Of a DNA stretch of 64,000 bases, positions 34,924 through 48,200 are shown one piece after another (within the stretch, counting starts at the first letter, position 1; each line of letters starts with the position of its first letter). Below the pieces are notes generated by a model that saw nothing but the letters and a program-made list of their open reading frames with translations, did not search any database and was not told the origin of the DNA. This DNA comes from Breviolum minutum Mf 1.05b.01 (Eukaryota > Sar > Dinophyceae > Suessiales > Symbiodiniaceae). Made by a program: the position numbers and the translations under genes. The stretch spans positions 49,071 to 113,070 of the forward strand of contig DF239902.1 in the NCBI GenBank assembly GCA_000507305.1, read 5' to 3'.

Positions 34924-35554
34924 AGGGTATATTATAATACACTCCGGTAATCTAACATAGCAATGAAAAATGGACCCTTTGATTGAAGATGTATTTCCTA
35001 TCAAAAATGGGAATATTCCAGCCAGCTATATTACCTTACCAGACGATATACAAAACAACACTTGTTGAAACGTTCCATTCCAACTCACACGACCTTCCCC
35101 CCATCTACCAAGTTTTGGCCTCGGCCTCGGCCAATGCCACCTGTAGCCCGGTGAATCGTTTCTCGGTTTCGTTTCGGAAACTCCCCCGATTTCATGACCC
35201 ATACCATCCATGGGACTTGTATATTTACCTACATGTGGTGCTTTTTTATGGGAAATGTAGGTAAATATACCATACATGGATGCTATGGGTGATGGGATTT
35301 TTGAAAAGCTCATATAGGATTCATGGGACTGGCATTATGTACCTACATGAATGGTTGATTAGGTATATGGTTCCTCATTCCCGCCTACTCCAATGAGGCA
35401 AGCTATCCCATAAGGATCCAATTTCTTGATTTTATGTGGTAAAATAGGAGGCAAATATACCAGTCTCATGGATGGCAAACTGGAAAACGGGGCCGGGAGG
35501 TGTCCTCCCGTAAAGGGACCATTTTTTTTTGATGAAAGGATCGTCTTCCTGCAG

Positions 35555-36120
35555 GTGATATATCATTCTAAGTTTCCGGAAAGGGAAAGGGTGGGGTGAT
35601 TTCAAAGGGAAGGGGGTGAAACACTTTCAAAACTTGGACCAGTTCAGATATCACCATGGGGGTATATAGTGGTGATTGATTTATACAATTTACTTTTGGG
35701 GGAAAGATTTTTTGACGTAGGAGTCTTCCAACCATGAATTTGGCAGGTCATACTGATACTGTTGATGGTTCAGAAATCCGGCTAACCGGTTGAGGTTGGT
35801 AGGTTTTCCCATTATCTACAAGGTTTAAACATGCCAGGTGGTTGTTTGGGATTTTTTCCATCAACAGTTATGTTAGTATTCGGTTTAGTACACTTTCTGA
35901 ATTATGGGATTCTAAGGCTAGAGGGATCCCGAAAAAATCTTCCATGGTTTCCCTAAAATTTCTTTTGGAGACCCAACCGAGTTTTGAAAGTGAAACCCCC
36001 CCTTCCCCTTTAAAAAGAACCCCCCCCTTTCCCTTAGGAAACCTATAATGACTATATATCACCTAGAAAGTTTACTGAACTATATCCCCATAGTGATATC
36101 TGAACTGGTCCAAGTTCCAG
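35555..36120. mobile_element. Long imperfect inverted repeat with family A element in its loop
   Basis: Arms at about 35555-35690 and 35950-36120 share, in opposite orientation, GTGATATAT, a GGGAAAGG tract, ACTTTCAAAAC and CTTGGACCAGTTCAGATATC. A complete family A copy (35758-35868) lies between them. Confidence 0.7.
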
Positions 36121-36443
36121 TATAGGAAAAACTATGCCAACGGCCGTCATTTTCGTTGCCAACAGCCATGAGTCGGTCAATCTAGTTGGTGGTTTTTGCC
36201 CATCTAAAACCGGCTGGCCCGAAAAGTAGGGAATGAGGGAAGTTTCCTCCCCATTATAACCAGGTATACCGCTTCATGAACCTTCATGAACCCTACGTTA
36301 CTAAGGGCCAGACAGAAAGTATGTGTGCGCAAGTCAAAATTGGATCATGAAACCCCAAGTGTTTGGATCGGGATGAAAATAAAAATTATATCTGGAAACC
36401 ACCACCCAGCAAAAAATGTAAGACAAGTCATCCTGATTGCCAC

Positions 36444-36494
36444 TATTGCAGCATCCTGGGAGGAGGGCGAAAACACCCAAGTCATTGAAGTTGA
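36444..36494 (-). CDS. Exon candidate, 51 nt
   Basis: Acceptor GATCAGCTCAG, STSMTWVFSPSSQDAAI, donor GTGGCA, phase 0/0, matching the phase left by the exon at 36.8 kb. Short, so weak alone. Confidence 0.35.
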
Positions 36495-36714
36495 CTGAGC
36501 TGATCTCTAAAAAAGAGGGGTAAAATTCACAAACATAACTGGGGGAATAAAACGCAAGCACGTCTATTAAAAGGATGTCGATACCATGGCGACTTGTTTT
36601 GAAATTAACTTTCAACAAAGACATTACACTCCCTTAAACCAACATAACCCCTAAAATCGGTGCTTTCCAAGTTCGGAATCTCCTTTTCCAAAAAACTATT
36701 TTAAGGGGCCCTAC

Positions 36715-36834
36715 CTCGTCTTCTTCCTCATCTTCCCTGGATTTTTGTTCTTCCTCCACGATCGTCAGCAAATCCTCCGGTAGATTCGCTGGAAGACCTC
36801 CGGCGAAGTTGCTTGGATCATCGCAGTTAGAGGT
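36715..36834 (-). CDS. Exon candidate with acidic tail
   Basis: Acceptor TTCATCATAG, 40 codons, phase 0/0, donor GTAGGG. Reads TSNCDDPSNFAGGLPANLPE, DLLTIVEEEQKSREDEEEDE. The acidic C-terminal half is typical of a disordered linker. Confidence 0.5.
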
Positions 36835-36959
36835 CTATGATGAACCAAACCCCATAGGAGTTGCGCCACCTACCCCGGGGTTCACCAGCTTCAGGGACCT
36901 CACTTGGGCTTCACCATTGGTGTTTAAACTTGAGGGGAACAAAAAACACACGTTAAACG

Positions 36960-37079
36960 ACGGTTGATGGAAGAAATCGGTAAAAAACCACCTGGGATGT
37001 TGCTAGAACCCTGCAAATAATGAGATTTCAACTACCAACCTCAAGTGGTGAGTTTACAGGATTTATTCCATTCAACAGT
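36960..37079. mobile_element. Family A element, inverted
   Basis: Complete but with one substitution in each end. Confidence 0.72.
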
Positions 37080-37089
37080 ATTTCTTTTC

Positions 37090-37206
37090 TTACATATGGA
37101 TGCTTCCAAAAATAGTGGTACCCCAAAATGGATGGTGAAAATAATGGAAAACCCTATTTTTTAATGGATGATTTGGGGGGAAACCCACTATTTTCGGAAA
37201 CATCCA
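37090..37206. mobile_element. Family H element
   Basis: Complete: GCTTCCAAAAATAGTGGTAC and CCACTATTTTCGGAAACATC. Confidence 0.8.
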
Positions 37207-37427
37207 TATATACACAAACACATCAATAATATGCATGTTTTTTTTCTTCTGCCCAATCTTTTAGTCCCCTGCGACTTCATGACAAACTCAAACCAAAACT
37301 GGCCAAGTTTGGGCCGAAAACTTCCCCCCCCCCCCCCCGCGGCCGCTTTCGCGCCTTCCATGTCCAGTAAGGTTTGTAACCAAAGTTTTTCCTGGACAAA
37401 AACATCCGGGTTTAACAATCGGATACG

Positions 37428-37552
37428 ACTGTTGACGGTTCAGAAATCCGAAACAACCACCCTTTGGATGGTGCCAAAAACCATGTAAATGATGGTGATA
37501 AACTACCAACCTCAACTAGTGAAGGATTTCTGAACCATCAGCCATCAACAGT
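37428..37552. mobile_element. Family A element, inverted
   Basis: Complete; the right end carries a small internal duplication (CCATCAGCCATCAACAGT). Confidence 0.78.
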
Positions 37553-38332
37553 AATTTTGCCAACTGGCGAGTTTTTTTGCCAAGAAGTTTTTCGAAAGCT
37601 GCACGTTTACAGCTGTCAAAAGCCAAGCCTAGTTGTATAAGTTTTTACCCATCCTAAAACTCATCACCATTTTGGCAATACGTGTTTTTTTCCAACCCGT
37701 GTTTGGAAGATTTCTACCTCTCCATCACAGCAACAAAAAACACGAAAGTTCCGGTGTATGCCAAAAAAACACTGCCTGGAAAACCAAGTGCCCTATTTTT
37801 AAGCCAATAGTGGCTGGTTTTAGGGGTAAAGCTGCCTCAAAAAATAGGACACTTGGTGTTCCAGGTGACCATTAAAAACCGGAAAAATTGATCCCGTGGT
37901 TTGGGTCGCGTCTAAACATTGGTTCACAGTGGATACTTGGAGGAACTCCCAGGTATAACCCCACTGAAACTGAAGCGAGTCACGGTTCATGATCCTCCAA
38001 ACCCATGTTTTAATGTATATTTTTGGGTCATTCCCCCCCTTTCCCCGTAATAAAAGTCACCAGGAGAAATTCAAGTTCTTACATATTTTTCCCTGGTGGA
38101 TTGCGGGTTTGCCACTACTACTGGGAAGTGGGACGACCCAAAATATAGAGAGAGAGAGAGAGATTTACATACGTATATGTATATATTACAAATTCAGGGC
38201 ACTGGCCTAAGGGCATGTTGTTGCTACCAAGACTCATGCATGAGTACAGTCATAACAGCCACCACTTGCCGGCGATACATCTTCCTTGCGAAAAAAGGTG
38301 TTTCTTGTCATTGGATGAACAAGAGCAAAACT

Positions 38333-38439
38333 ACTGTTGATGGATGAAATCCTGCATCAGTTGATATGGCAAATATTCCATTATTTAAAAGGGTATTATA
38401 CACCTCAGGTGCTAGTCTAGGATTTCTTCCATCAACAGT
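38333..38439. mobile_element. Family A element
   Basis: Complete, perfect 11-bp ends. Confidence 0.82.
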
Positions 38440-38527
38440 AGTGATCAAAACCCTTATGGCATTCCACTATATTGTATATTGCTTTGTAAATAGGGATTCT
38501 TACAATGGCTCAATGTAATCGAATCAC

Positions 38528-38644
38528 CAGGAACCGTTTTTTCGCTCTTCATCTGCAGATTTTGGACGATGCGAAACCCAACCCGAAGCATGTCCCCCTC
38601 ATGTTCAACAGGAATTTTGACATTTATGGGTGGATATTGAGATG
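38528..38644 (-). CDS. Exon candidate (PPINVKIPVEHEGDML)
   Basis: Acceptor ACTGGGGCAG, SQYPPINVKIPVEHEGDMLR then VGFRIVQNLQMKSEKTVP, donor GTGATT, phase 1. Same strand as both genes; family not recognised. Confidence 0.45.
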
Positions 38645-38858
38645 CTGCCCCAGTGGAAAATGAGGGTTTTACCTCGGGGCCCGTACTGGTCATAACCACC
38701 AAAAACTGCCTTATAAATAGGTAATAGGGTTTTCAGTTATAACTTGTAACCCTACTTACAACTGGTGATGGGACCCACTTTAAAAGTGTCAGGTGGTCAT
38801 CCTGGTGGTTTGCTGGGCAATTTGTCATCGTGGGGAAAGGTTTGGCACCCTCCACGTA

Positions 38859-39012
38859 TACTTGGAGGATCATCCCATTTAGTAAATGGTTGATAACCCT
38901 GGGACCATGGTCAGTACGTCCCCTACCTGGGGTTATTCCCCTCCCAAATCGCCTAATGGCTTCTAACCGGCGGTTACTAACTACTTGCTAACTGGGATGA
39001 TCCTCAAAGTAT
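38859..39012. mobile_element. Family D element
   Basis: Complete: left TACTTGGAGGATCATCCCAT, right ACTGGGATGATCCTCAAAGT. Confidence 0.8.
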
Positions 39013-39591
39013 AGGGCCCAACACTGGCTCTATATTTTCAAAACAATGATTGCAACCAAAAGAATACATCAGGGTCAACATGGTTGTGGCTCAAAAAGAT
39101 GGATCCCAGCAAAATAGATGATTTTTGTCGGAGATCCATAGGTACATAATCAAACCACCAAAAGCTCAAAGAAGCGATGCTAACAAAAGCATCAACTCAT
39201 CATTGGCCCGTTTGAAGGGACACATGATGGCCATAATTTCGTTGGCATGCTACAAGCTGCACTGTACTTGAGATAACTTGAAGTAAATGTCAAAAGAAAA
39301 ACTAGTCCTCATGTGGCTTCAAAAATCCAAACACAACAAATGAAAAACAATGGCCCCGTGGTCTTGCTGGAATGTTCAAAAATAGTCGTCTTTGGACGTT
39401 TAAGACTTGTTTGTTTCAAAGGAATGGATGGTCCCCTAGAAATTTCAATATGAATCCAATGATCTAAGCTTCAAATTTGTTTCCAGCAATGGTCCTTCTC
39501 AATGGCCCCCTGTCTTAGATCGACCATGACAATGGAATGTCGAAACATCTGCTTGGCCTCCTGCGCCTTTTTCAAGGAGCCGGGCTAGTAG

Positions 39592-39596
39592 CGAAG

Positions 39597-39685
<89 letters not shown>

Positions 39686-39805
39686 CGACAACAACGACAA
39701 CAACGACAACAACGACAACAACGACAACGACAACGACAACGACCACGACCACGACAACGACAACGACAACGACCACAACCACAACCACAACCACAGCCAG
39801 CACAA
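39592..39805 (+). repeat. CAA microsatellite grading into CGACAA
   Basis: About 30 AAC units followed by CAACGA, CGACAA and CCACAA variants. Confidence 0.92.
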
Positions 39806-41182
39806 GCACAAGCAACCCTTCTAGGTTTGACCCCGTGGTGACCTTAAAGGTGTTCTGAATGGGTCGGCCCGCTCCCTAAAATGTACTCAGTCCAGGGAGC
39901 GTTTCTGCCTCTCTTTTAAGTAGGGATTGAACCCAGAAAACCGCATGCAAAAGGTACTTGCGCTAAAGAACTGCAGGCAACACTCTCGATCTGCTTTTTA
40001 AACTTTTTTAAACACTTTGTGCCGCGCTACGCAAGCTGCGGCAGTCGCTCAATGTCAAGCGTCTTAGAATGACAGCTTGCGACACCATCTCAAGCTAGGG
40101 TCGGGGAAAGACGTGAACATATATGTAGACTGAGCGCTGTACGGCGGCCGCCTCGCCGCATTGGTGGGATGTACATGACCCTCGTCCGGTCGAAGAAGCG
40201 GGCAGAATCCGGCCAGTCCGGCCGTCCATCAATGCTGCGCTAGCCGCAGCTTTTGGCGACTTGGACTCCTGGCGCGGTCTTCTTAAGCGTCCGTCTCTGG
40301 CAAGAATGTTGTTTGCGTTTGTTTCAGCCTCGTGAGAGCATTCGTCGGGGATTTCATCTTGGGGCCCCTTGTCAGTAACAACCATCAGGGATCTGTGGCG
40401 CCAGTAAAATCATTGTTCAAAGAAGCACAGCAATGCAACACAGTGTCTTCTGGCCTCCTTCTCCAAGGCGTGCATGTGCCTTTGTCTAAGGCTACAGGAG
40501 GGTCAAAAAGTAATAGCAAGCTAACATGCCGAATTTGATCTGGGGCAAACAAACCTTGTGGCAACCATTTTGCAAAAGATCACATCCATCCAAACAATGA
40601 GGCCCGCACCGGGTGCGCTGGCGACGACGCGAACCCGCCAGCCCTGTGTTCCCCAATGGAACGACCAGCCGCCTCGCAACAAAAATGCCCCTCAACCCTT
40701 TCGAAAGGTTTGAAGAAGACCCAGCACCCAAGTCCTCTACAAAATGCAAAACTAGCTATGATGGCATGGACTAGGGGTCATCTAGGATGTAATGGCTAAT
40801 GTCTCTCTGAAGTGGCTTCAAATCAACAAACAAACGCATATGTCTTTTTTCTCCTCAAATTGCTTTTCTATCAGACGGTCTTTCCCAGTACTAGTCATGA
40901 AAACACACGTTTTTTGCCATCCCACACATTTTCCCGTAAAGAAATCACATCCCGATAAACGCACGTCACCCAGATTCCGCATTTTATCCCCGAGCTGCAA
41001 GCGCCTACACGTAGCGCTGAATGGTATTATGGGACGCAGAGCGTCCCATACCATTCTAAGTGCAACGGTTGTGCGGCGCCAGTTACAGTTGGACGACAAT
41101 GAATTCTCAGGCAGTGGTTATTGTGCAGTTGTTCAATGATGTTGTTCCTTGGAAATCTTCAGAACCGTCATGTTGTAAGTTG

Positions 41183-41524
41183 TCAATCGTTTTTGGTAGG
41201 TTTAAAACGTTGACGGATCTTAGGTTCATCTCCTCCAACCACAATGCTCCTATACACCCCAGAAGCCAGACAGACGAAACACCAGGGGTGGTTTTGCGCG
41301 GCCTTCGGCTTGCCGAAAGTCCAACCAGCACAGATGTGGGTTTCGTCCTGCTCGAAATCATGGGCCACATGGAGAAGCAGCTTGTTTTCGATCTCGTCAC
41401 GGATCTCTGCATTGAAGTACTTGCTACAACACTTCTCAGTAGCTTTCACGGTCAGACATGCCATGTATTGGCCTTTTTCACCGGAGGCGATCAAAGGCCG
41501 TGGAGCTTTATCTCTACATGGCAA
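41183..41524 (-). CDS. Cysteine-containing coding segment, unknown family
   Basis: Continuous minus-strand frame with SGEKGQYMACLTVKATEKCC, then DEIENKLLLHVAHDFEQDE and HICAGWTFGKPKAAQNHPWC. Hydrophilic, protein-like, with six cysteines. It is one frame off the zinc-site segment, so the two are joined by a very short intron or a frameshift. The second would make this stretch a pseudogene. Confidence 0.4.
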   Translation of the reverse strand: MPCRDKAPRPLIASGEKGQYMACLTVKATEKCCSKYFNAEIRDEIENKLLLHVAHDFEQDETHICAGWTFGKPKAAQNHPWCFVCLASGVYRSIVVGGDEPKIRQRFKPTKND

Positions 41525-41544
41525 GACCTCATTGCTCTAGAAAC

Positions 41545-41762
41545 CTACCTCCAAAGGAATGTGTGGGAGGGACCATGTTGCAATGAGCCATCCAACAGGC
41601 TCTGCAGTAATAGCGATCATCACCACCATAGTAGAAGTGCAGTTTGCGCAGGTGCCTCGTGCCCTTGCATCCATGGCACTTGTGGTGCAAGGAAGGGCCG
41701 GAACCCTTCAAAGCATGCGTGGCCAAGCGCCGAGCGCGTCGCGGGGAATCATATCCAGCCTC
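41545..41762 (-). CDS. Putative zinc-binding coding segment
   Basis: Open minus-strand frame with HHKCHGCKGTRHLRKLHFYY and then GGDDRYYCRACWMAHC: a C-x2-C and C-x2-C pair 20 residues apart, the layout of a treble-clef or ribbon zinc site, flanked by H and W. It may start at an AG acceptor near 41762 and ends by a GTAGGT. The overlapping 277-residue plus-strand frame is judged its antisense shadow. Confidence 0.4.
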
Positions 41763-42166
41763 TGGATTCTTTCACCAAAAAAGGTTGGAAAAGTTCAACC
41801 ATTCACCGCAGGTCAGACAATGCAAAATTATTCATCAGGACCCAAAAAGTCCACACAGAACCACTCAGAAGTTTCGGAAAGCAGACGCAGTGACCGGCAA
41901 CAATTGCAGCCTTCAAGGAAGAGTGCTGTGTGATGTCTGATGTTTATTTTTTTGGGGTTGGTTTATGCCTAAATCCATGGGGCTCAGATATTGAAGGTAA
42001 GGAATATATCTGACTTGCTTCATTTCTAAAAAGGAGTCAGCGAGGGTTACGGAGATACCCCAGCACCACCGGCTTATGTGAAGGAAGTTGAACTAGCTGT
42101 AGTCACAGCCCCACCATCTGTGGAATGGTCACCTTTTTCCAAAAGTGAATAACACGCGCTTGGCAC

Positions 42167-42272
42167 CTGGGCCCGAATTCTGTTCTTGGCAGGCTTGCTT
42201 GCGTGGCATGAAGAGATGCATGCTGGTGTGTGGTGGGATCTCGAAGTTCCAAGATGAAAGCCTGAAACAATG
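42167..42272 (-). CDS. Gene 2 exon u
   Basis: Acceptor GTCTCTGCAG, LFQAFILELRDPTTHQHASL then HATQASLPRTEFGP, donor GTGCCA, phase 2. Starts in the phase exon t leaves. The next exon downstream is not resolved. Confidence 0.5.
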
Positions 42273-45200
42273 CTGCAGAGACTCAAATGTGATCCATCGT
42301 TGCACAAACAAACGTGCATCTGCTCTTCAGCCCTAAACCAACGGTCGCTCCACTTGCCAGATTTCAACTCAGAGTTGAGAACATGGGCATTTCTGAACTC
42401 GCGGAGAGCATCAACAAATATCAGCCTATTAATGGTCACTGTTGGTATCGGAAAAAAAGACCATGGCTTGCCACCCCCGCTTCCTGATGCGTGCAACTGG
42501 AAACAGTTCAACTCAGTAAGATCGATGAAATACGCCTTATCCCCAGCTCCTTATCTTTCCCCCTTAGATCACTGGTCAACTACCTTCCAGGCGAATGAAA
42601 ATAAAACTGACCTGTTGAACCTTCAGATGTTTCTTCCTAAAGAAAACAAACAGCCTGGGTCCCAAGCTCTCTGGAACCAAGGCGTAAGTAAAACATGGGC
42701 ACAACAAATGCCTCCACAAGAAGGCCACAAGTAATCCATATGGTTCTGGATATACTTGATCATACTTTAACCCGTAGGGCCAGCTGTGGTTCAAGGTAAA
42801 GAGCTGATAATGCCAAGATGACGTCATGATTGAAAGGAGAGACCTTGCAAAAACAAACCTTTTTTGGGTATCCATGATAAATTTCCAAGAAGAATGAAAT
42901 AATTTACATACTCTTACTACGCATCTCATTCCAAGCCAACCGGGTCATTTTTACCATAGTTGGGAGCTGAGACGTTGTACCCCTTATGACTGGGGAAGAC
43001 GGGAACCAATACCATTCCTAGCCCCTGGTTGCGGCCACGCTTCTTTGAAGTATGAAAAGCCAGCAAGAATTTTAACACCGTCGCCTGCGCCGGTGTTAAT
43101 CAATTTGGGAATGGGATGGTTTTTTGGGATGTCTCGGCGATTTGGGTCAGCGAAATGTCGACCAAAGCACATCTCACATCCGGAAGAAACGAATCACTGC
43201 CATGCCACCACCAAGCTGCCAACAAGCTATTTACGATTTACAGTAGTGATTTCGTCAGCAACACCGAACATCAATGGTTTTTTCTAATAGATCAATGGAA
43301 GGTTGTAGTCGTATCCCAGATATTGCCATCTGATTCCCGTTGCAATAGCACATCGATAGAATTTTATGTGGCTAAGGGCAGCATATCTTCCTTTGATTGA
43401 ATCCAACGTCCACGTTTATTGAAATGACCCCCAACCAAAAAAGAACGAACCGGACTGAATGACATTCGTATGTCTTCGCTTTATGAAGCATAGTGTCATA
43501 TTAGTTCATCCATGTGACACCCTGTGATATTGGCCAAATCTGAAGGGAAATAATGACATTCAGAACCGATGGGTTAAACCGAAAAAATTAAGCAGATCCA
43601 AGACTGAACTCTTCCCAAAATCTCCAAAGAAGTGGCCGTCCAATGTTTTTGTTTTTTTTCCGGGGAGTCTGCACAAACCGACTCTGGGGTTGTTGTGCTT
43701 CACGTTTTTGGGTTGTTGGGTTCATATGAGGATTTCACCCGAAAAAAGTCAGGAAATCACGGTTGGATGTCATGACCAGTTTACTCACGTGAGTTCCAAA
43801 TCATGGGAGAAAAACTTTGGGTATAGTAACCGACCCCCCTTCCGATAGTCAGTAGTTGGAGGGGAAAGTTATCACTTTTTCCAGGTGATGCTGGTGGTCA
43901 CTACTGGGTTCCGGGGTTGTCCAACCCCAAGAAATTCATCAACTTCCACTGGGTCCAACCAGAGTGAAAAAAACCATCAACAGTAGGGTCACAATGTCAT
44001 AATCAGGCACTGATTGGTTGATTTTTAAATGCTGGTGATTCCTGTTCTGTGCAAAGTATGACAGCCAACCACCCCAATTGATCTGTGGCAGGAACAAGCT
44101 TGAAAAGAAAGGATAGGTTTTCAACCAAGGCAATGACGTTTCCCCAAATAATCTAATCAATTTGTCAATAAGTGTTTGGGTAGGTAAATCATAATATTCC
44201 CATAGGATCCATCATGTAGGGTATATTCACCTACATTTACCATATATTTCAACCAAATGTAGGTAAATATACCATACATCGATCCTATGGGCCTATGGGC
44301 AATGTTTTGTTGAACCTAGATTTCCGCTAAATAAAGGGATACCCATATCCTATTCGCGACCTTTTGGGGTGACGAAAAACGCCTGACCTCACGGATTTTA
44401 ATTCATCCAATATATACATACAAAAGAACTCATTCTGGGAAAACCTAAACCAGGTTTGAAAACATTTTTCTCTTTACAGACTTTCCAAATGATTGTTTCA
44501 TTCTCATCCTTATAACCAACTGTTTCACTGACAAGTATTAACGACTATAAATGTCTGTTTTTACAGAATACGACTATATGTGTTTTTTGTTCACCCCTTG
44601 ACCCCTTGGATATTTTCAGGGGTCACAATATTCCCAACCCAAATAATGCACCCAAACTTTTGGGGAAATCCCTTTCGGGCAAATCCCTCAAAATTGCCAT
44701 TACTAGCATCAACGTTGATCCCCACCAACATGCATAATTTAATGCCCCATGATTTTTGGTGCTACACTAAGTTGTGCTCAAACCCGCACCTTGCTGCTCA
44801 TTTGCTCGTCATTTCAAAAAAAAAACATGGTCCTCCTCACAGCTCTAATTTTGCTCCTCGCGATCAGTACAGTTCAGCTAGTGATCCAAGTCATGATACA
44901 TCTCAACAAGTTTCATCCCCACCTTTGTGGAGAATATAATGCCCCGTGAATCATTTCGGTGGTACACTATCACTATATGATGATCCCTGATCTTTTCAAT
45001 GGTTTCACCACTGCTTTTGAGCAACGTTTAAAACCCTGACATGACATTCCATGAAATCCTGATTGGGTGATGACGGGATCCTGATTTCATGGCTTGTGGA
45101 TGCTTATGGCTTATGAAACAATCCCTGTATAACCGGGTAGGATTTCATCCCCTATATACAGCAAATGATCAGGAACCCTACCAGTTGTAAAACTGGCATT

Positions 45201-48200
45201 AGAACTCCACTTTTAGAAGTGAAAAACAAAAAATCCAGTGGCCCATTTACAAGGCCATTTTTATAGGGAAAGTTTACCCATTTATAAGGCCATCTTTATA
45301 AGGAAAAGTGAAGGCTTACAGGGTCACTGGTTTTTTCGGTGGTTTTGCCACCCCCCAAAGTTCACCACCTTCGACGGCAAGGGTTCCAAGAGTTGTGCGG
45401 GTGGCGCTTCGCGTCCGCGAGAGGCCTTCGTGCGGTGGGGGGGGGGGGGGTAGATCCAACAGATATCTGGCCTGGGTGTTTCCAAAAATAGAGGTGTTTC
45501 CCCCAAAATGGATGATGAAAATAATGGAAAAGAATATTAAAATGGATGATTTGGGGGTACCACTATTTTCAGAAACATCCACCTCCAAATGAAGATCCAA
45601 CAAATACACTCCAAAGAACGAGAAAACATATCCCACCAACAAACGGGTTTCAAGCCGGAAAATCACATCGACTCAAAACTGCCGGTTTTTTGGGTAGAGG
45701 AATATGCGAGCGTTTCCAGGAGGGTATGTCCAAAAAACAGCCTTAGAAGGTACAGAAACCCCTTCAAATTGAAAGACACCTAAGTTTCATGATGCGCCAC
45801 GGACAAAAATCGAAATCGATTCACAGCCTGGTTCACCGCACGACGAAAAGGGTCAAAGACCTGAAGAGGAAAAATTCTGATGTGGATGACGCTACCCTAT
45901 GATTTTGAGGATGTCAAAAGGGTTCTAAATCGCTCCTCCTAGAGGATTGGAAAATACATCATGACTGGCTCCGTTCATCGCTCCCCCAATATCACAGGGT
46001 TTTTGCTTGGGTGATCCCAAGTTGATTACCTAAGCTGATTGCATGATTTTCACCACTTGAGATGAAAGTAAGGTTTAGCCAAGCGAAATGAAAAGTTGAT
46101 GTTGAATTTTTTCCAATTCCCTGATCCCCATTTTTGGAACGATTTCTTTCCCAAGTATTGATCGAGCTGTGACAGTTAAGAGGCGGGTAGATTTCCCCCA
46201 CAAATTGCTGCTCATTCTCCCCCTCTGCAGATGGAGGGTTTTTTTAAAAAAATCACTCCAACTCTAGTCTAGTTGGTAGTTTCAACCCATCCGAAAAATA
46301 TTAGTCAAATTGGATCATTTCCCCAGGTAGGGGTGAAAATAAAACATATTTGAACCCACCACCTAGTAGTGATTGTAACTAGTTATGAAGTTGGCATATG
46401 AAGAACCCGATTTAGGGAAGTTACCGTCCGTATGATGTTGGATTTTTTGTTGGTAAATAACTAGGAACTAAGTTGGAAAAATGAAGTTTAGGGGACGAAT
46501 TTCAAGTTACGAGTTATCAAAAAATTACAGCTTACACAACTAGTGGCTAAGTAATAGAAAACCACCAAGTAAAGAATCTCTGAAACCACCATCTAGTAAC
46601 TTACAATCACCACCTTTTACTTTTGACCAACCAACCGGCCACAAAAAGGTCACGATCATAATTTGTCCCAGGTTTTTGTTCTTCAAAAGTTGGATCGACA
46701 AAAAACAAAATCACCAACCCCTCCCAACCAGGTTTATGCCGTGGTTTTTTCGACCTCAGCTCCATCTTGTGACACACGGTCAGGAGATAAGGCCACAATA
46801 GTTTGTACCTAATTTTTTGTTGCCGGTGAAAATCTTCAGATTGGTCCAAATTGATGGGGTTCAACCAGAAATCAACTAATGGTAAATTGTTCTTTTGGGT
46901 CCCGGTGCTTTGGGATTCCTAGGATCCCCTCATGAAGTGGATTGTTACGTAGAGGTCTCCCTTGGAATCCCAAACCACCGGGCCCCAAACCACCAATTAA
47001 TGGGGAAAAAACAACCTGGGATATGAAGCCCACCATGATGCGAATGTACGGCTATCCGCACTCCCCAATCCAGGAAAGAAGGTAATTAGTAGAGCCTTAT
47101 GAAGGGATCATGGTGATTTATAATCCCTTAATAGGGCCTTATTTCCTGGTTGGGTGGCTTTGGGGGAGGGTACCCTAGTATATAAGTGGTTCGTAAATTG
47201 GGCTACTAGACTAGTCCTACCCGCGTAGGAAAAACATACGCTCCACGGAACATGTCCTTCTTCCCGCAAAACGGGAAAAGGACAACCATCGACTCAAAAA
47301 TGGTCACTGGGATGGGAATATGTTAGTTGCCAGGAAGGTATCCCATTAATTATTCCATTTTTGTGGGTGTTTATACAATAAGAATTCCTAGAGCGAGCTA
47401 GAAAACTCCCTATAAAAAGGGGTATAGGATTTCATGAAATCCAGTAAATATCACCCAGATAACCCGAGGGTTGTTACCTGTTCATTACACAAAAACGTCA
47501 CCTTGGGGGTTTTGCAGGTCACTTGTGCCCACCAAAAGGAGGCACTCGCGCCCAAACTCAACTGTCTAGACTTGAACAAACAACGATTTAGGTTGGGAAC
47601 TTGTGGGGGACTGGGGTTTTAGGGGTGGGGCAGGGGACTTATACATGGAGATGTTGTGCCATGAACAAACAACCATTTAGGTTCGGAACTCGGGGTGACT
47701 CGGGTTTTAGGGGTGGGGACCGGGGACTGGAAAATTATACATGGAGATGTTGTGCAATGAACAAACAAACAAACAAACAAACAAACAAACAAACAAACAA
47801 ACAAACAAACAAACAACCATTTAAGTACTTGAATGATCTCAAACTGCCTGGCCTGAAGTGATGATCGATAGGGTTACGAAAGGGTTAATGTAGTGTGACC
47901 AGACTGAATGCATTTAATCCCGGTGCACTGCCGCACCAAATTTTTCATGAGAACCTAGTAACATGCCCCTCCCGCTCCCGAAGCACGCGCAGCCGCAGCG
48001 TGGCCAAGTTGTAGAAGGTTTTGGCGTAGGTCCAAGCTACAGGTGCCCTGGTCTAGCAGAAGTTCCTCTTTTCATTTCCTTAAAAAGCATTTACAAGAAA
48101 GAACACCGAAACACGAAACCCGAGCGAAAAAAATCTCCTAGCAACCTTCTCAGCACCGATCTCTTTCAGGCGATCATTTCGAAGCGCACGTAGACGGAAC

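Noticed and set aside
39537..39824. Open frames of poly-N, poly-L and poly-V
   Set aside because: Product of the CAA triplet array; the same holds for 6260-6480 and 61840-62280.
41060..41893. Longest open frame of the window (277 codons, plus strand)
   Set aside because: It lies opposite two minus-strand segments with zinc-site cysteines and better protein composition, has no recognisable motif, and the whole region codes on the minus strand. Judged an antisense shadow.
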